64,000 bases of DNA from an uncultured Muribaculaceae bacterium. Its GTDB lineage: Bacteria; Bacteroidota; Bacteroidia; Bacteroidales; Muribaculaceae. The notes under the pieces were generated by a model, which worked only from the letters and a program-made list of their open reading frames with translations, did no database searches and was not told where the DNA came from. The stretch is from contig CAJGBY010000006.1 in the NCBI GenBank assembly GCA_904501735.1, forward strand, positions 1 through 64,000, given 5' to 3'. The position numbers were made by a program, and so were the translations under genes. How positions within the stretch are numbered: the first letter of the stretch is position 1; each line of letters starts with the position of its first letter. Shown piece by piece: positions 1 through 8,151 of this stretch.

Positions 1-225
1 ACCTCTCAAAATGAGGCCTTCAACAACAAATGTCAATATTTGCTAATAACGTTTTGGGTTGTAATAACCTCTCAAAATGAGGCCTTCAACAACTAAAAAG
101 CAAGTTTATACCACCGCAGCCAAGTTGTAATAACCTCTCAAAATGAGGCCTTCAACAACTTATTACCTTTGAAGCATAATTCAACCATGGTTGTAATAAC
201 CTCTCAAAATGAGGCCTTCAACAAC
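1..225 (-). CRISPR. Type VI-B CRISPR array (partial, cut by window start)
   Basis: There are three complete 36-nt repeats (58-93, 124-159, 190-225) and one truncated repeat (1-27). They are separated by three unique spacers of exactly 30 nt (28-57, 94-123, 160-189). All visible repeat copies are identical. Read on the minus strand the repeat begins GTTGTTGAAGG and ends GAGGTTATTACAAC, which closely matches the form of known Cas13b direct repeats (GTTGT.GAAG ... TTTTGAG.GG ... ATTACAAC), with a CCTC/GAGG hairpin core. In Cas13b systems the repeat lies 3' of the spacer in the crRNA, so the array is inferred to be transcribed leftward, away from cas13b. More repeats presumably lie to the left of the window. 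Confidence 0.97.
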
Positions 226-365
226 ACGATGTTTGGAAATTGCTTGTTATTAAGTACTTAGGTTTTAAATTTCCCATAAAAAACAAACAATTAATGTGTT
301 TACTTGCAAAGTTAGTGAAGTTTTTATTATTTTTGTTATTGCTTACTTAAAATATAATATATAGT
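226..365 (-). promoter_or_regulatory. Inferred CRISPR leader with minus-strand -7 box (307-314)
   Basis: This AT-rich stretch sits between the last repeat and cas13b. On the minus strand positions 314-307 read TAACTTTG, an exact fit to the Bacteroidetes -7 consensus TAnnTTTG. Transcription from it would start near 300 and enter the array at 225. I see no good -33 TTG at the expected distance on that strand, so the promoter is inferred from the -7 box and the repeat orientation only. Confidence 0.45.
304..335 (+). promoter_or_regulatory. cas13b promoter
   Basis: A -33 TTG (304-306) is followed after 21 nt by TATTTTTG (328-335), which fits TAnnTTTG. The start site would fall near 342, giving a leader of about 24 nt before the cas13b ATG. 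The minus-strand -7 box for the array (307-314) lies inside the spacer of this promoter, so the two promoters overlap. Confidence 0.6.
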
Positions 366-3300
366 ATGAGAATTCCACAATTAATAGCACAAAACAAACC
401 TGTTTTTGGGACTTATGCTACGATGGCATTAAAGAATGTTCAAATAGTTCTTGATCATATCCAAAAGATAGAATCCTTGCAAGATCAAATGCCAGAACGA
501 AGACCTGAGGACTTTTGGGTGCATCCAGTAATGCAATTTTTTTACTCTGAAAGATATGCCACAAATGTAGATCCCGAAAAGGCTGATGCGATAAAGGAAC
601 GATTGTTTCGCAATTTTCCTTTCCTAAAAATTATGGCTGAAAATCAGCGTGATTACCGATGTAATAAGGATCATAAAGGAAAAAGAGGATATAGGAATAA
701 TAATATTGATAGTTCCAATCTTGAGATAAATGGTAGCGATATATATTATGTATTGAATAATATGTTTCGCGTGCTCAAGACCTATCGTGATAACACAATG
801 CATGCTATCATTAAAGATGATAAAATAGATAGAAATGACAGCCCGTTTTTGGAGAAGAATGAAAGTCCACTGTCATTTACTATCAATAATTATTATACCG
901 TGGCATTGCGTAATGTAAAGGAGCGTTATAGCTATGAAACGAGTGATCTTGCATTTATACAAGATTATAGAACCGATAAGCGTACTCTCAAAACCGACTT
1001 TAATTTTTTCTTGTCGATGCAGGCGCTCAATGGAGACCCTACAGGTAGGATACATTTATCGGGAGTGGGAGTGGTGCAACTCATTTGCTTGTTTTTGGAG
1101 AAAAAATATATCAACCTGTTTCTCTCAAAGTTGCCTGCACTATGGGGCGGTTATGATGAATCAAGTGAAGAGGCTCGTGTGATAAGGCGTTCGCTATCGA
1201 TTAATAGTGTGGTGCTGCCTAAGGAGCGCATACGCTCCGATAAGCGAAGCATGTCGACTGCTCTTGATATGATAAACGAACTAAAGCGTTGTCCAAGAGA
1301 ACTCTTTGATACGCTATCGCAGGAAGATCAAGATAGGTTTAGAGTAGTATCAAGCGACTATAACGAGGTGCTGCATGTGCGTCATAGCGATCGCTTTGCA
1401 CAACTGTCGTTACAATACATCGATTCGAATGAGCTATTCAAGGGCATACGATTCCATGTGAATATGGGTAAGTTGAGATATTTATTCTCGGCTAACAAAT
1501 CGTGTATTGATGGGGGAGTGCGTGTGCGTGTTCTTGAGCAACCGCTTAATGGGTTTGGCCGTCTTGATGAAATGGAACAATATAGAAGGCAAAATGATAC
1601 TACTTATGGTGATAGCAATATTGTGATTAGGGATTTTGAGAATGTGCAACGCGATGCTGCATGTGCTGATAATTATCCTTATGTGGTAGACACCTATACT
1701 CGTTATTTGTTAAACAACAATAAGATTGAGATGTGCTTCAGTAATGATAAGGTGGTGCCTGATATTGAGTTAGATGGAGGAAAGTGGTATGTGGGTAAAA
1801 CTATTCCGCATTGCCGATTAAGCACATTGGAACTACCTGCGATGATGTTCCACATGCACTTGCTTGGGGCTGAAAAGACCGAACAACGCATCAAATCGGT
1901 TTACTATAACTATAAAAAGCTGTTTACTGGCCTTAAAGAAGGTACTCTCACTAAAGAAAATATTGATTCATTTAATATATGTCGTAGCGACATGCCACAG
2001 AAGGTGCTTGATGCGGTGAGTGGTGAGGATAAGACTAAGCGTGTGAGTTCTTATGTGGAAGATACATTAAAAGAATTGCTCGAAGAAACAGCTCGATTGA
2101 TAAAACGATTTGAAGAAACAAGAAAAGCTATTGGATCGAGTGCTAATAAGCAGGGTAAACGCAATTTTAAAAGCATAAGTTCAGGCAAACTTGCCGATTT
2201 CCTTGCTAAGGATATAGTAAAGTTCCAACCATCGTTGGAAAAAGATGAATATTATGGAACCGATAGAATGACTGGGCTTAATTATCGAGTCATGCAGTCG
2301 TCGATTGCTATGTACAACAGCATGGGTGATAAAAAGGCAATGCAGGATTTCTATAATATGTTTAAGGCTGCTAAGTTGGTTGAAGATAATAAGAAATCGC
2401 ATCCATTCTTGGCTGTTGCACTGAAAAGAATTCCTAAAAATGCGATAGAATTCTATGAGCAATATCTAAAGGCTCGAAAACAATATCTTGAGAAAAAGAT
2501 TGTTGAGTTTAACAAAACGGAACATGTGAGAATGTTTGCTGCAAATCTGCCATTTATTAATATTGAGAGAAATAAATGGGCGTCTCGAGATGAAGATTTT
2601 TATCAAATTTTGGGAGATAGTTATCTTGAAGTTTCTCCAATAGAATTGCCTCGTCAAATGTTTGACGACGAAATAAAAGCGAAGTTGAAACAAAAGCCCG
2701 AAATGCAAGATATCGATTTCGATAAGGCTAATGTAACATATTTGATAGGTGAATATCTGAAACGAGTGCATAATGATAACTTTCAGGAATTCTATGATTG
2801 GGAGCGAAACTATCGATATATGGATATGCTGGAATGCAAGGTAAACAATAAAAACAGCATAGAAAAGCAATATCTCACTATAGCTGAGCGTGAAGATGCG
2901 TGGGCTAATCGTGAGCAAGGCGTGAAGAGATATACCCAATGGGCTAATGATAAGAAACTGAGTGATGCAAAGTTTAAAAATATGCCAGAAACAGAGTATG
3001 CGAAAATTGTTGCTACGCGCTTGAGCTCAAGTAGAAATGATTATCAAAAGAGTGAGAAGCATATTCGTCGTTACAAGGTGCAAGATGCAATGATGTTCTT
3101 TATGGTGAAGGATTCATTGACAAAGAATATAAACTTTGTAGCTAAAGATTTTAAGTTGCAAGATATAATGCCAGATGCCGATAAGGGAATACTTTCGGGA
3201 ATAATGCCGATGGACTTCGTTTTCGAAAAGAAGGGAAAGGTGTATACGATAAGTTCGCAAGGCATGAAGTTGAAAAACTATGGCGATTTCTTTGCATTGG

Positions 3301-3695
3301 TTAATGACAAGCGTATGTCATCGTTGCTAGAACTATTGCCAACGCCTCAAATAGGTAAAGAGGATATTGAGCAAGAGTTTAAGGGCTATGATGATAGTCG
3401 TGTTGATGTTGTAAGTGTTATTCTTGATTTCGAGAAATTTGTGTATAACAAGTATCCTGATATTAAGAATCTTGCATTGCAGGGTAATCATTTTGATTTC
3501 CTTGACATGCTTAAGGAACTTATAAACAAAGGCGACTTGACCGAAAATGAAAAGGAATTGTTGCGCAAGATTAGAAATGCATTCAGCCATAATTCCTATC
3601 CAGAAGGAGGAATTGTGGAAATTAGAACTTTGCCAGAAATAGCAAAACATTTGATAAGAGTTTTCGGAAATTCAATAGAAAGAATACAACACTAA
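366..3695 (+). CDS. cas13b: Cas13b, type VI-B CRISPR RNA-guided RNase
   Basis: The 1109-residue protein is of Cas13b size and carries the two HEPN RxxxxH motifs at the expected ends: R141-D-N-T-M-H146 and R1070-N-A-F-S-H1075. Text between them matches known Cas13b proteins, for example HLSGVGVVQLICLFL and EQPLNGFGRL, and as I remember it the protein is close to the Prevotella sp. P5-125 enzyme. The family processes its own crRNA and cuts single-stranded RNA, with collateral activity once the target is bound. The start is fixed by an in-frame TAG four bases upstream and by the promoter at 304-335. No csx27, csx28, cas1 or cas2 is visible in this window; anything left of the array is unseen. 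Confidence 0.97.
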   Translation: MRIPQLIAQNKPVFGTYATMALKNVQIVLDHIQKIESLQDQMPERRPEDFWVHPVMQFFYSERYATNVDPEKADAIKERLFRNFPFLKIMAENQRDYRCNKDHKGKRGYRNNNIDSSNLEINGSDIYYVLNNMFRVLKTYRDNTMHAIIKDDKIDRNDSPFLEKNESPLSFTINNYYTVALRNVKERYSYETSDLAFIQDYRTDKRTLKTDFNFFLSMQALNGDPTGRIHLSGVGVVQLICLFLEKKYINLFLSKLPALWGGYDESSEEARVIRRSLSINSVVLPKERIRSDKRSMSTALDMINELKRCPRELFDTLSQEDQDRFRVVSSDYNEVLHVRHSDRFAQLSLQYIDSNELFKGIRFHVNMGKLRYLFSANKSCIDGGVRVRVLEQPLNGFGRLDEMEQYRRQNDTTYGDSNIVIRDFENVQRDAACADNYPYVVDTYTRYLLNNNKIEMCFSNDKVVPDIELDGGKWYVGKTIPHCRLSTLELPAMMFHMHLLGAEKTEQRIKSVYYNYKKLFTGLKEGTLTKENIDSFNICRSDMPQKVLDAVSGEDKTKRVSSYVEDTLKELLEETARLIKRFEETRKAIGSSANKQGKRNFKSISSGKLADFLAKDIVKFQPSLEKDEYYGTDRMTGLNYRVMQSSIAMYNSMGDKKAMQDFYNMFKAAKLVEDNKKSHPFLAVALKRIPKNAIEFYEQYLKARKQYLEKKIVEFNKTEHVRMFAANLPFINIERNKWASRDEDFYQILGDSYLEVSPIELPRQMFDDEIKAKLKQKPEMQDIDFDKANVTYLIGEYLKRVHNDNFQEFYDWERNYRYMDMLECKVNNKNSIEKQYLTIAEREDAWANREQGVKRYTQWANDKKLSDAKFKNMPETEYAKIVATRLSSSRNDYQKSEKHIRRYKVQDAMMFFMVKDSLTKNINFVAKDFKLQDIMPDADKGILSGIMPMDFVFEKKGKVYTISSQGMKLKNYGDFFALVNDKRMSSLLELLPTPQIGKEDIEQEFKGYDDSRVDVVSVILDFEKFVYNKYPDIKNLALQGNHFDFLDMLKELINKGDLTENEKELLRKIRNAFSHNSYPEGGIVEIRTLPEIAKHLIRVFGNSIERIQH

Positions 3696-3708
3696 ACATA
3701 ATGATAGC

Positions 3709-3737
3709 AAAAGAGTGAGACATTGTCTCACTCTTTT
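3709..3737. terminator. Bidirectional terminator between cas13b and the WYL gene
   Basis: A perfect 13-bp stem, AAAAGAGTGAGAC (3709-3721) and GTCTCACTCTTTT (3725-3737), closes a 3-nt loop. It is flanked by A and T runs so that it can act on both strands. It lies exactly between two convergent genes. Confidence 0.85.
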
Positions 3738-4813
3738 TACTTGTATAAATTGTACATTGCTTCTATTCGCTGTTTGATTTCATTCCTTATTGCCGTAGGC
3801 GATACAATTTCTAAACCTGCACCCATTTGAAGAATACGCCCTATGAATTCATTATTCATCTCAACAAATAATTCAAACTCGCCATATTCACCATCGTCAT
3901 ATTGTCCAAATGGTTTTATGGTGCGTTGGCTATGATGAATTTTTTTTGTTTCGGTTAATTTATAAATGTTGTGAGTTGTAGATCTGAGAGTAATTAATGC
4001 GGGCTTTTCATCCGCCATGTGACTCACGCCAACTATATCTTTGAAAAACTCAGTGTAATATCCCTTTGGTGCTTGGATATAGTTTTGACTAATGTTTTTT
4101 TCATGTACTCTCTCTATTCTATCCAAAGCTAAATTATATCCGAATTCAGGTTCTTTACCTTCAGCATGTCCAAATAAGAACCATCGTCCATTGTGCTCTT
4201 TAAGAAGGTGTGGGTGAAATGTGATAGTTATCGTTTCCTCATTATAAGGTTTGTAATCAATCGTCATCACCTGTTTGTCACGAATGCTTTCGTATAACAT
4301 CGGTAGTAACTCAATATTAGACAATTCGCGATCTACGCTTGAAATTATCATTTGTTCACCACGTCGTTTGCGTCGATTGATTTTTAAAAGGTCCAGCGTA
4401 TCCTCAAAGAAATACTCCATCCATGAGCTTGGAAAGAAACCTGCCGAATCTTCACAAAATTGAGCATATTGCCTAATATCATTGATTACTGATGCGTTTT
4501 GATAATCCTCAAAGGGGTTATCATCGCCTCCAATATATCTAAACTTTTTTATTCTATTATTACCTTGTATTTCAACACATCCCGTTCCTACTTTTTCTGC
4601 CATCAACTTAAGTATATCAAGAAATGCCTTTCTTAATTCACCATTATGAGGACATTTTGAAATACTATATGGTAGCTCATTCGCTGATTTAAGTTTAAGA
4701 AAATCTGCCATCACATCAGCATGTGAAAACCACTCTCGACTCATCAGTCGCATATAGATGTGTCTCACAAACTTCGGATATACACCTTTGCCATCAAATG
4801 GATTCTTACGCAT
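3737..4813 (-). CDS. WYL-domain transcriptional regulator
   Basis: The 358-residue protein has a WYL domain around residues 170-260. The signature triad appears as W211-F212-L213 in NGRWFLFGH, followed by LALDRIERV, a typical continuation of the fold. The N-terminal 130 residues are probably a winged-helix DNA-binding region, and a WCX-like C-terminal domain follows. WYL proteins bind ligands or nucleic acid and often regulate phage-defence loci; WYL partners are best known beside Cas13d, not Cas13b. Here the gene is convergent with cas13b and separated by a strong terminator, so it is not co-transcribed with it. A role in the CRISPR system is inference from position alone. Confidence 0.85.
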   Translation of the reverse strand: MRKNPFDGKGVYPKFVRHIYMRLMSREWFSHADVMADFLKLKSANELPYSISKCPHNGELRKAFLDILKLMAEKVGTGCVEIQGNNRIKKFRYIGGDDNPFEDYQNASVINDIRQYAQFCEDSAGFFPSSWMEYFFEDTLDLLKINRRKRRGEQMIISSVDRELSNIELLPMLYESIRDKQVMTIDYKPYNEETITITFHPHLLKEHNGRWFLFGHAEGKEPEFGYNLALDRIERVHEKNISQNYIQAPKGYYTEFFKDIVGVSHMADEKPALITLRSTTHNIYKLTETKKIHHSQRTIKPFGQYDDGEYGEFELFVEMNNEFIGRILQMGAGLEIVSPTAIRNEIKQRIEAMYNLYK

Positions 4814-5043
4814 AATTGTTAGTTAGGTTAAGTATAGTTTTTGCTGTGGTATAATTGTTTGAGTACTCAATATGAGATGGTGAGCATATTTTTAGATTAC
4901 TAAGTTAGTGATTATTTTTGAAGGAATGATTTTTTAAGGGAATATATCTTTAAAAGATATCATTTTAAATTGCTTTTTTGCTTTGGAGTGGTTTTGTGGG
5001 GGCTTTTTTTATGAGATAAAAGTAGGTTTTCTTAGGTAAAACC

Positions 5044-5057
5044 ACTACTTTTGTAGT
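5044..5057 (+). promoter_or_regulatory. uraA-upp promoter (-7 box inside a small palindrome)
   Basis: TACTTTTG (5046-5053) fits the -7 consensus and lies 22 nt ahead of the uraA ATG. It is embedded in the inverted repeat ACTAC-TTTT-GTAGT (5044-5057), which could be an operator. No clear -33 TTG is seen. The rest of the 262-nt gap 4814-5075 holds nothing else I can name. Confidence 0.5.
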
Positions 5058-5075
5058 AGTTAAATTCTATTTCTT

Positions 5076-6293
5076 ATGAACAACGTCAAAAAACTAAATT
5101 CTGCACAAAAAACCATCGTAGGGATACAGTTCCTATTTGTAGCATTTGGAGCAACTGTCTTAGTTCCGCTTTTGGTGGGTATGAGTCCATCAGTGGCTCT
5201 GTTTACGGCTGGTTTGGGTACGCTTATCTTTCATTTAGTTACAAAAGGTAAGGTGCCTATTTTTTTGGGTAGTAGTTTTGCTTTTATTGCGCCAATTATT
5301 AAGGCTACCGAGTTATATGGTTTACCTGGCACTCTTTCTGGTCTTGTGGCTGTGGGTGCTGTGTATGGAATAATGAGTGCTTTGGTGCGTTTCCGTGGCG
5401 TGGGATTTATTTCTCGCCTTTTCCCTCCAATCGTGGTGGGTCCTGTGATTATGCTCATCGGGTTGTCGTTGGCTGGCACAGGTGTGGACATGGCGAAGGG
5501 TAATTGGTGGCTTGCTATGATTGCGTTGCTCACCACTGTCATTGTTTCGCTATTCGGTAAAGGTTTGCTCAAACTTATCCCAATATTTGCAGGTATCGTA
5601 GTGGGGTATGTGGCTGCGATCTTCTTTGGATTAATCGATTTCCAAACCGTTATAGACGCTCCTTGGTTTGCATTGCCTGAGTTTGTTAAACCAGAAATGT
5701 GTTGGGAAGCCGTTGTGTTTATGATTCCAGTGGCTATAGCTCCTGTTATCGAGCATATCGGTGATGTGTATGCTATCAACGAAGTGGCTGGTAAGGACTT
5801 TGTGAAAGACCCTGGTTTGCATCGCACAATGTTGGGCGACGGCTTGGCTTGCGTGGCAGCTTCGTTCATCGGTGGCCCTCCAGTAACTACTTATTCTGAA
5901 GTCACAGGCGCTATTTCGCTCACCAAGATTTATGATCCTGCGGTGATTCGCATTGCTGCTATTGTGGGCATTTTGTTCTCGGTGTTGGGTAAGGTGAGTG
6001 CTATATTAAAGACCATTCCAAGTCCTGTATTGGGAGGTATTATGCTTCTGCTATTCGGTACTATCGCCTCGGTAGGTATCAATAGCCTTATTAAGAACAA
6101 AGTGGATATGGGCAACACTCGCAATCTTGTGATAGCTTCGCTCATCCTCACTTTAGGCATCGGTGGTGCCGAAATGTCGTTCGGTTCTATCACTATGAGT
6201 GGCATTGGTCTTGCTGCATTGGTAGGTGTAATCTTGAACCTTATCATCCCTGGAGGCAAGCAAAAAGCTGAGAATACTAACGAAAAGAAATAA
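5076..6293 (+). CDS. uraA: Uracil/nucleobase:H+ symporter (NCS2 family)
   Basis: The 405-residue protein is hydrophobic throughout with about 14 predicted membrane segments, the usual size for UraA. The two substrate-binding glutamates of the family are recognisable: E226 in EHIGD (UraA E241) and E275 in GGPPVTTYSE (UraA E290). It imports uracil, or a related base, with protons across the inner membrane. Its gene is followed after 22 nt by upp, the enzyme that traps uracil as UMP, so the pair forms a uracil salvage operon. This context makes uracil a more likely substrate than xanthine or other purines. Confidence 0.9.
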   Translation: MNNVKKLNSAQKTIVGIQFLFVAFGATVLVPLLVGMSPSVALFTAGLGTLIFHLVTKGKVPIFLGSSFAFIAPIIKATELYGLPGTLSGLVAVGAVYGIMSALVRFRGVGFISRLFPPIVVGPVIMLIGLSLAGTGVDMAKGNWWLAMIALLTTVIVSLFGKGLLKLIPIFAGIVVGYVAAIFFGLIDFQTVIDAPWFALPEFVKPEMCWEAVVFMIPVAIAPVIEHIGDVYAINEVAGKDFVKDPGLHRTMLGDGLACVAASFIGGPPVTTYSEVTGAISLTKIYDPAVIRIAAIVGILFSVLGKVSAILKTIPSPVLGGIMLLLFGTIASVGINSLIKNKVDMGNTRNLVIASLILTLGIGGAEMSFGSITMSGIGLAALVGVILNLIIPGGKQKAENTNEKK

Positions 6294-6315
6294 ATCATAT
6301 ATAAAATATAATACA

Positions 6316-6939
6316 ATGAGTGTTCATGTTATCGACCATCCATTAGTGCAGCATAAACTTAGTATTATGCGCAATAAAAACACTTCTACAGCACAATTCC
6401 GTCAATCATTGCAAGAAATATCAATGTTGATGGGCTATGAAGTAACTCGCGATTTCCCTCTTACTTATGAAGAAATCGAAACCCCTCTACAAAAGTTTAG
6501 TGCACCTAAGCTTGCTGGCAAGAAGGTCGTGATAGCACCTATCTTGCGTGCCGGATTAGGTATGGTAGACGGTTTGCTTGCATTGATTCCTTCGGCTCGC
6601 GTAGGTCACATTGGTATGTATCGCGACGAGGAAACTTGCCAACCAGTATTCTATTACTACAAGATGCCTGCCGAAAAAGAACGCATGGTAATTCTTACCG
6701 ACCCAATGCTTGCCACTGGCGGTAGCGCTTGTGATGCTATAGCACGATTAAAGGAAGATGGCTTCACCAACATTCGCATGATGGCATTGGTGGCTTCACC
6801 CGAAGGTGTAAAGGTTGTTACTGAAGCTCACCCAGATGTAGATATTTATGTGGCTTCTGTCGACGAAGGGTTGAACGATCGCAAGTACATCCTTCCTGGC
6901 TTGGGCGATGCTGGCGATAGAATTTTTGGTACTAAATAG
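6316..6939 (+). CDS. upp: Uracil phosphoribosyltransferase
   Basis: The 207-residue protein has the standard length for UPRTase. The PRPP-binding loop is TDPMLATGGSA at residues 128-138, and the uracil-binding C-terminus ends GDAGDRIFGTK, both hallmarks of Upp. It converts uracil and PRPP to UMP in the cytosol. It lies 22 nt behind the permease gene uraA and is followed by a strong terminator, which defines a two-gene salvage operon. Confidence 0.97.
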   Translation: MSVHVIDHPLVQHKLSIMRNKNTSTAQFRQSLQEISMLMGYEVTRDFPLTYEEIETPLQKFSAPKLAGKKVVIAPILRAGLGMVDGLLALIPSARVGHIGMYRDEETCQPVFYYYKMPAEKERMVILTDPMLATGGSACDAIARLKEDGFTNIRMMALVASPEGVKVVTEAHPDVDIYVASVDEGLNDRKYILPGLGDAGDRIFGTK

Positions 6940-6971
6940 TCGGTCGACTGAATTTATAAAATAACGAATCG

Positions 6972-7012
6972 AAATAGGCGAGTGGTTCATGACAACTACT
7001 CGCCTATTTTTT
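6972..7012 (+). terminator. Terminator of uraA-upp
   Basis: A long hairpin pairs AAATAGGCGAGTGGTT with AACTACTCGCCTATTT around a 6-nt loop, with one G-U pair, and runs into seven or more T residues. It starts 32 nt after the upp stop codon. Confidence 0.85.
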
Positions 7013-7049
7013 TATTTGCAAATATATCACTTAATGATAAGTTTTTTGC

Positions 7050-7057
7050 TAACTTTG
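7050..7057 (+). promoter_or_regulatory. -7 promoter box for the DUF1847 gene
   Basis: TAACTTTG is an exact TAnnTTTG box. It would give a leader of about 65 nt before the ATG at 7128. No -33 TTG is found at the standard spacing. Confidence 0.4.
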
Positions 7058-7127
7058 CTATTGTGTGTGTCTTGGCGTCAGGTGATGATGGCGAGATGCG
7101 TTGAAAACTTATAGATACTGAGAAATT

Positions 7128-7760
7128 ATGACTAAAGATATGCAACATACATGCGTGGATTGTGGTACGCAGAATTGCAAGTTCAAGGATCGCACTTATC
7201 CTGAGTTTTGTCTGACTACTAACCTCAAAGATGAGGACCTTCAATGGGCTTTGGAGCGCTACGATGAGGGACGAAACCACGACATCATGGTGGCAAGTGC
7301 CGAAGTGGAGTTTGAGGGCTATTGCCAATGGACTCGTGTGCAAGAGATTATGGAATTTGCTCGCAAAATAGGGGCGAAGAAGATTGGTATTGCCAATTGC
7401 ATTGGTCTTATCAACGAAGCACGCATTTTTGCCAAAATTCTTCGTGCTAATGGGTTCGAAGCTTATGCTATCATCTGTAAGGTTGCTGGCAAAGCGAAAT
7501 CGTCGATTGGTATTCCTGCGAAGTGTGAAGGCATAGGCGCTGCGATGTGCAACCCAATCCTCCAAGCTCGCTTGCTCAACGAGGCAAAGACCGACCTGAA
7601 TGTCGTTATCGGTCTATGTGTGGGACACGATAGCTTGTTCTACAAGTATTCCGATGCGTATGTTACCACACTAGTAACAAAGGACCGAGTAACGGGAAAC
7701 AATCCTGCTGCTGCGCTCTATACCGCCCAATCATATTACAAAAAGAAGTTCGGCGTATAA
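7128..7760 (+). CDS. DUF1847 family metal-binding protein
   Basis: The 210-residue protein opens with a cysteine cluster, C9-x2-C12-x4-C17 and C28, expected to hold zinc or an iron-sulfur centre. The body matches DUF1847 as I know it: an alternating alpha/beta core (for example KKIGIANCIGLINEA and LNVVIGLCVGHDSLFYKY) with further conserved cysteines. The molecular function of the family is unknown to me. The gene has its own -7 box. It is followed closely by two very small cysteine-rich reading frames, which may be transcribed with it. Confidence 0.75.
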   Translation: MTKDMQHTCVDCGTQNCKFKDRTYPEFCLTTNLKDEDLQWALERYDEGRNHDIMVASAEVEFEGYCQWTRVQEIMEFARKIGAKKIGIANCIGLINEARIFAKILRANGFEAYAIICKVAGKAKSSIGIPAKCEGIGAAMCNPILQARLLNEAKTDLNVVIGLCVGHDSLFYKYSDAYVTTLVTKDRVTGNNPAAALYTAQSYYKKKFGV

Positions 7761-7778
7761 ATTAAACGAATTTGAAGC

Positions 7779-7937
7779 ATGGATAAAGAATTGAATGAAT
7801 ATTTGGAGTGTGTATGTGGGCGATGTGATGACGGCATTTGCCGATGTTGCGAAAGTGAATGCGAATACCCCCAAACGCCAACATACGACGACACTGATTA
7901 CGAAGAATATATTGAGGACTTAAACGATTGGGATTGA
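7779..7937 (+). CDS. Small cysteine-rich acidic protein
   Basis: This 52-residue frame starts at an ATG 18 nt after the DUF1847 stop. Seven cysteines fall within 18 residues (positions 11, 13, 16, 21, 23, 24 and 28), followed by a very acidic tail rich in Asp, Glu and Tyr ending DWD. The cysteine pattern suggests metal binding. I recognise no family. The compositional bias and the tight spacing to both neighbours support a real gene, but its size makes this uncertain. Confidence 0.45.
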   Translation: MDKELNEYLECVCGRCDDGICRCCESECEYPQTPTYDDTDYEEYIEDLNDWD

Positions 7938-7938
7938 T

Positions 7939-8149
7939 ATGAAAAAAATAAGAAAAACGCAGCTCCAAGTACTTGTCCTGAATGTGGAGGGAAAATGGTT
8001 AAATAGTGTACGGCGAACCGAATGCTGAACTTATGGAAGCGGCTGAGCGTGGCGAGATAATTCTCGGTGGTTGTTGCGTCGTAGTTGATGAAGACGGTGA
8101 TATAGTAGCTCCTAAATGGGGCTGTGTTAATTGCGATAATAGATTTTAA
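7939..8149 (+). pseudogene. Zinc-ribbon protein gene broken by two single-base losses
   Basis: No single frame is open, but joining three frames gives a coherent protein of about 70 residues. It starts at the ATG at 7939 (MKK), continues in the -1 frame with CPECGGKMVK up to a TAG at 8004, then in the next -1 frame with VYGEP, AERGEIILGGCC and WGCVNCDNRF, ending at 8149. One extra A in the A-run at 7942-7948 and one in the A-run at 8001-8003 would restore the frame. CPEC and CVNC form a zinc ribbon like those in a widespread small protein family. It is either a decayed gene or two homopolymer errors in the assembly. Confidence 0.65.
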
Positions 8150-8151
8150 TT

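Noticed and set aside
2466..2939. A 157-codon open frame opposite cas13b, as a possible anti-CRISPR or toxin
   Set aside because: It shows no start signals and its composition is what the complement of an AT-rich gene gives; no separate evidence for expression.
5231..5869. A 212-codon open frame opposite uraA
   Set aside because: It lies wholly inside a strong family match on the other strand and reads as low-complexity Pro/Ile/Thr sequence.
7939..8149. Programmed -1 frameshifting as the explanation for the zinc-ribbon gene
   Set aside because: The first A-run could allow slippage, but the second site (GTT AAA TAG) has no suitable re-pairing, and two events in 70 codons are unlikely.
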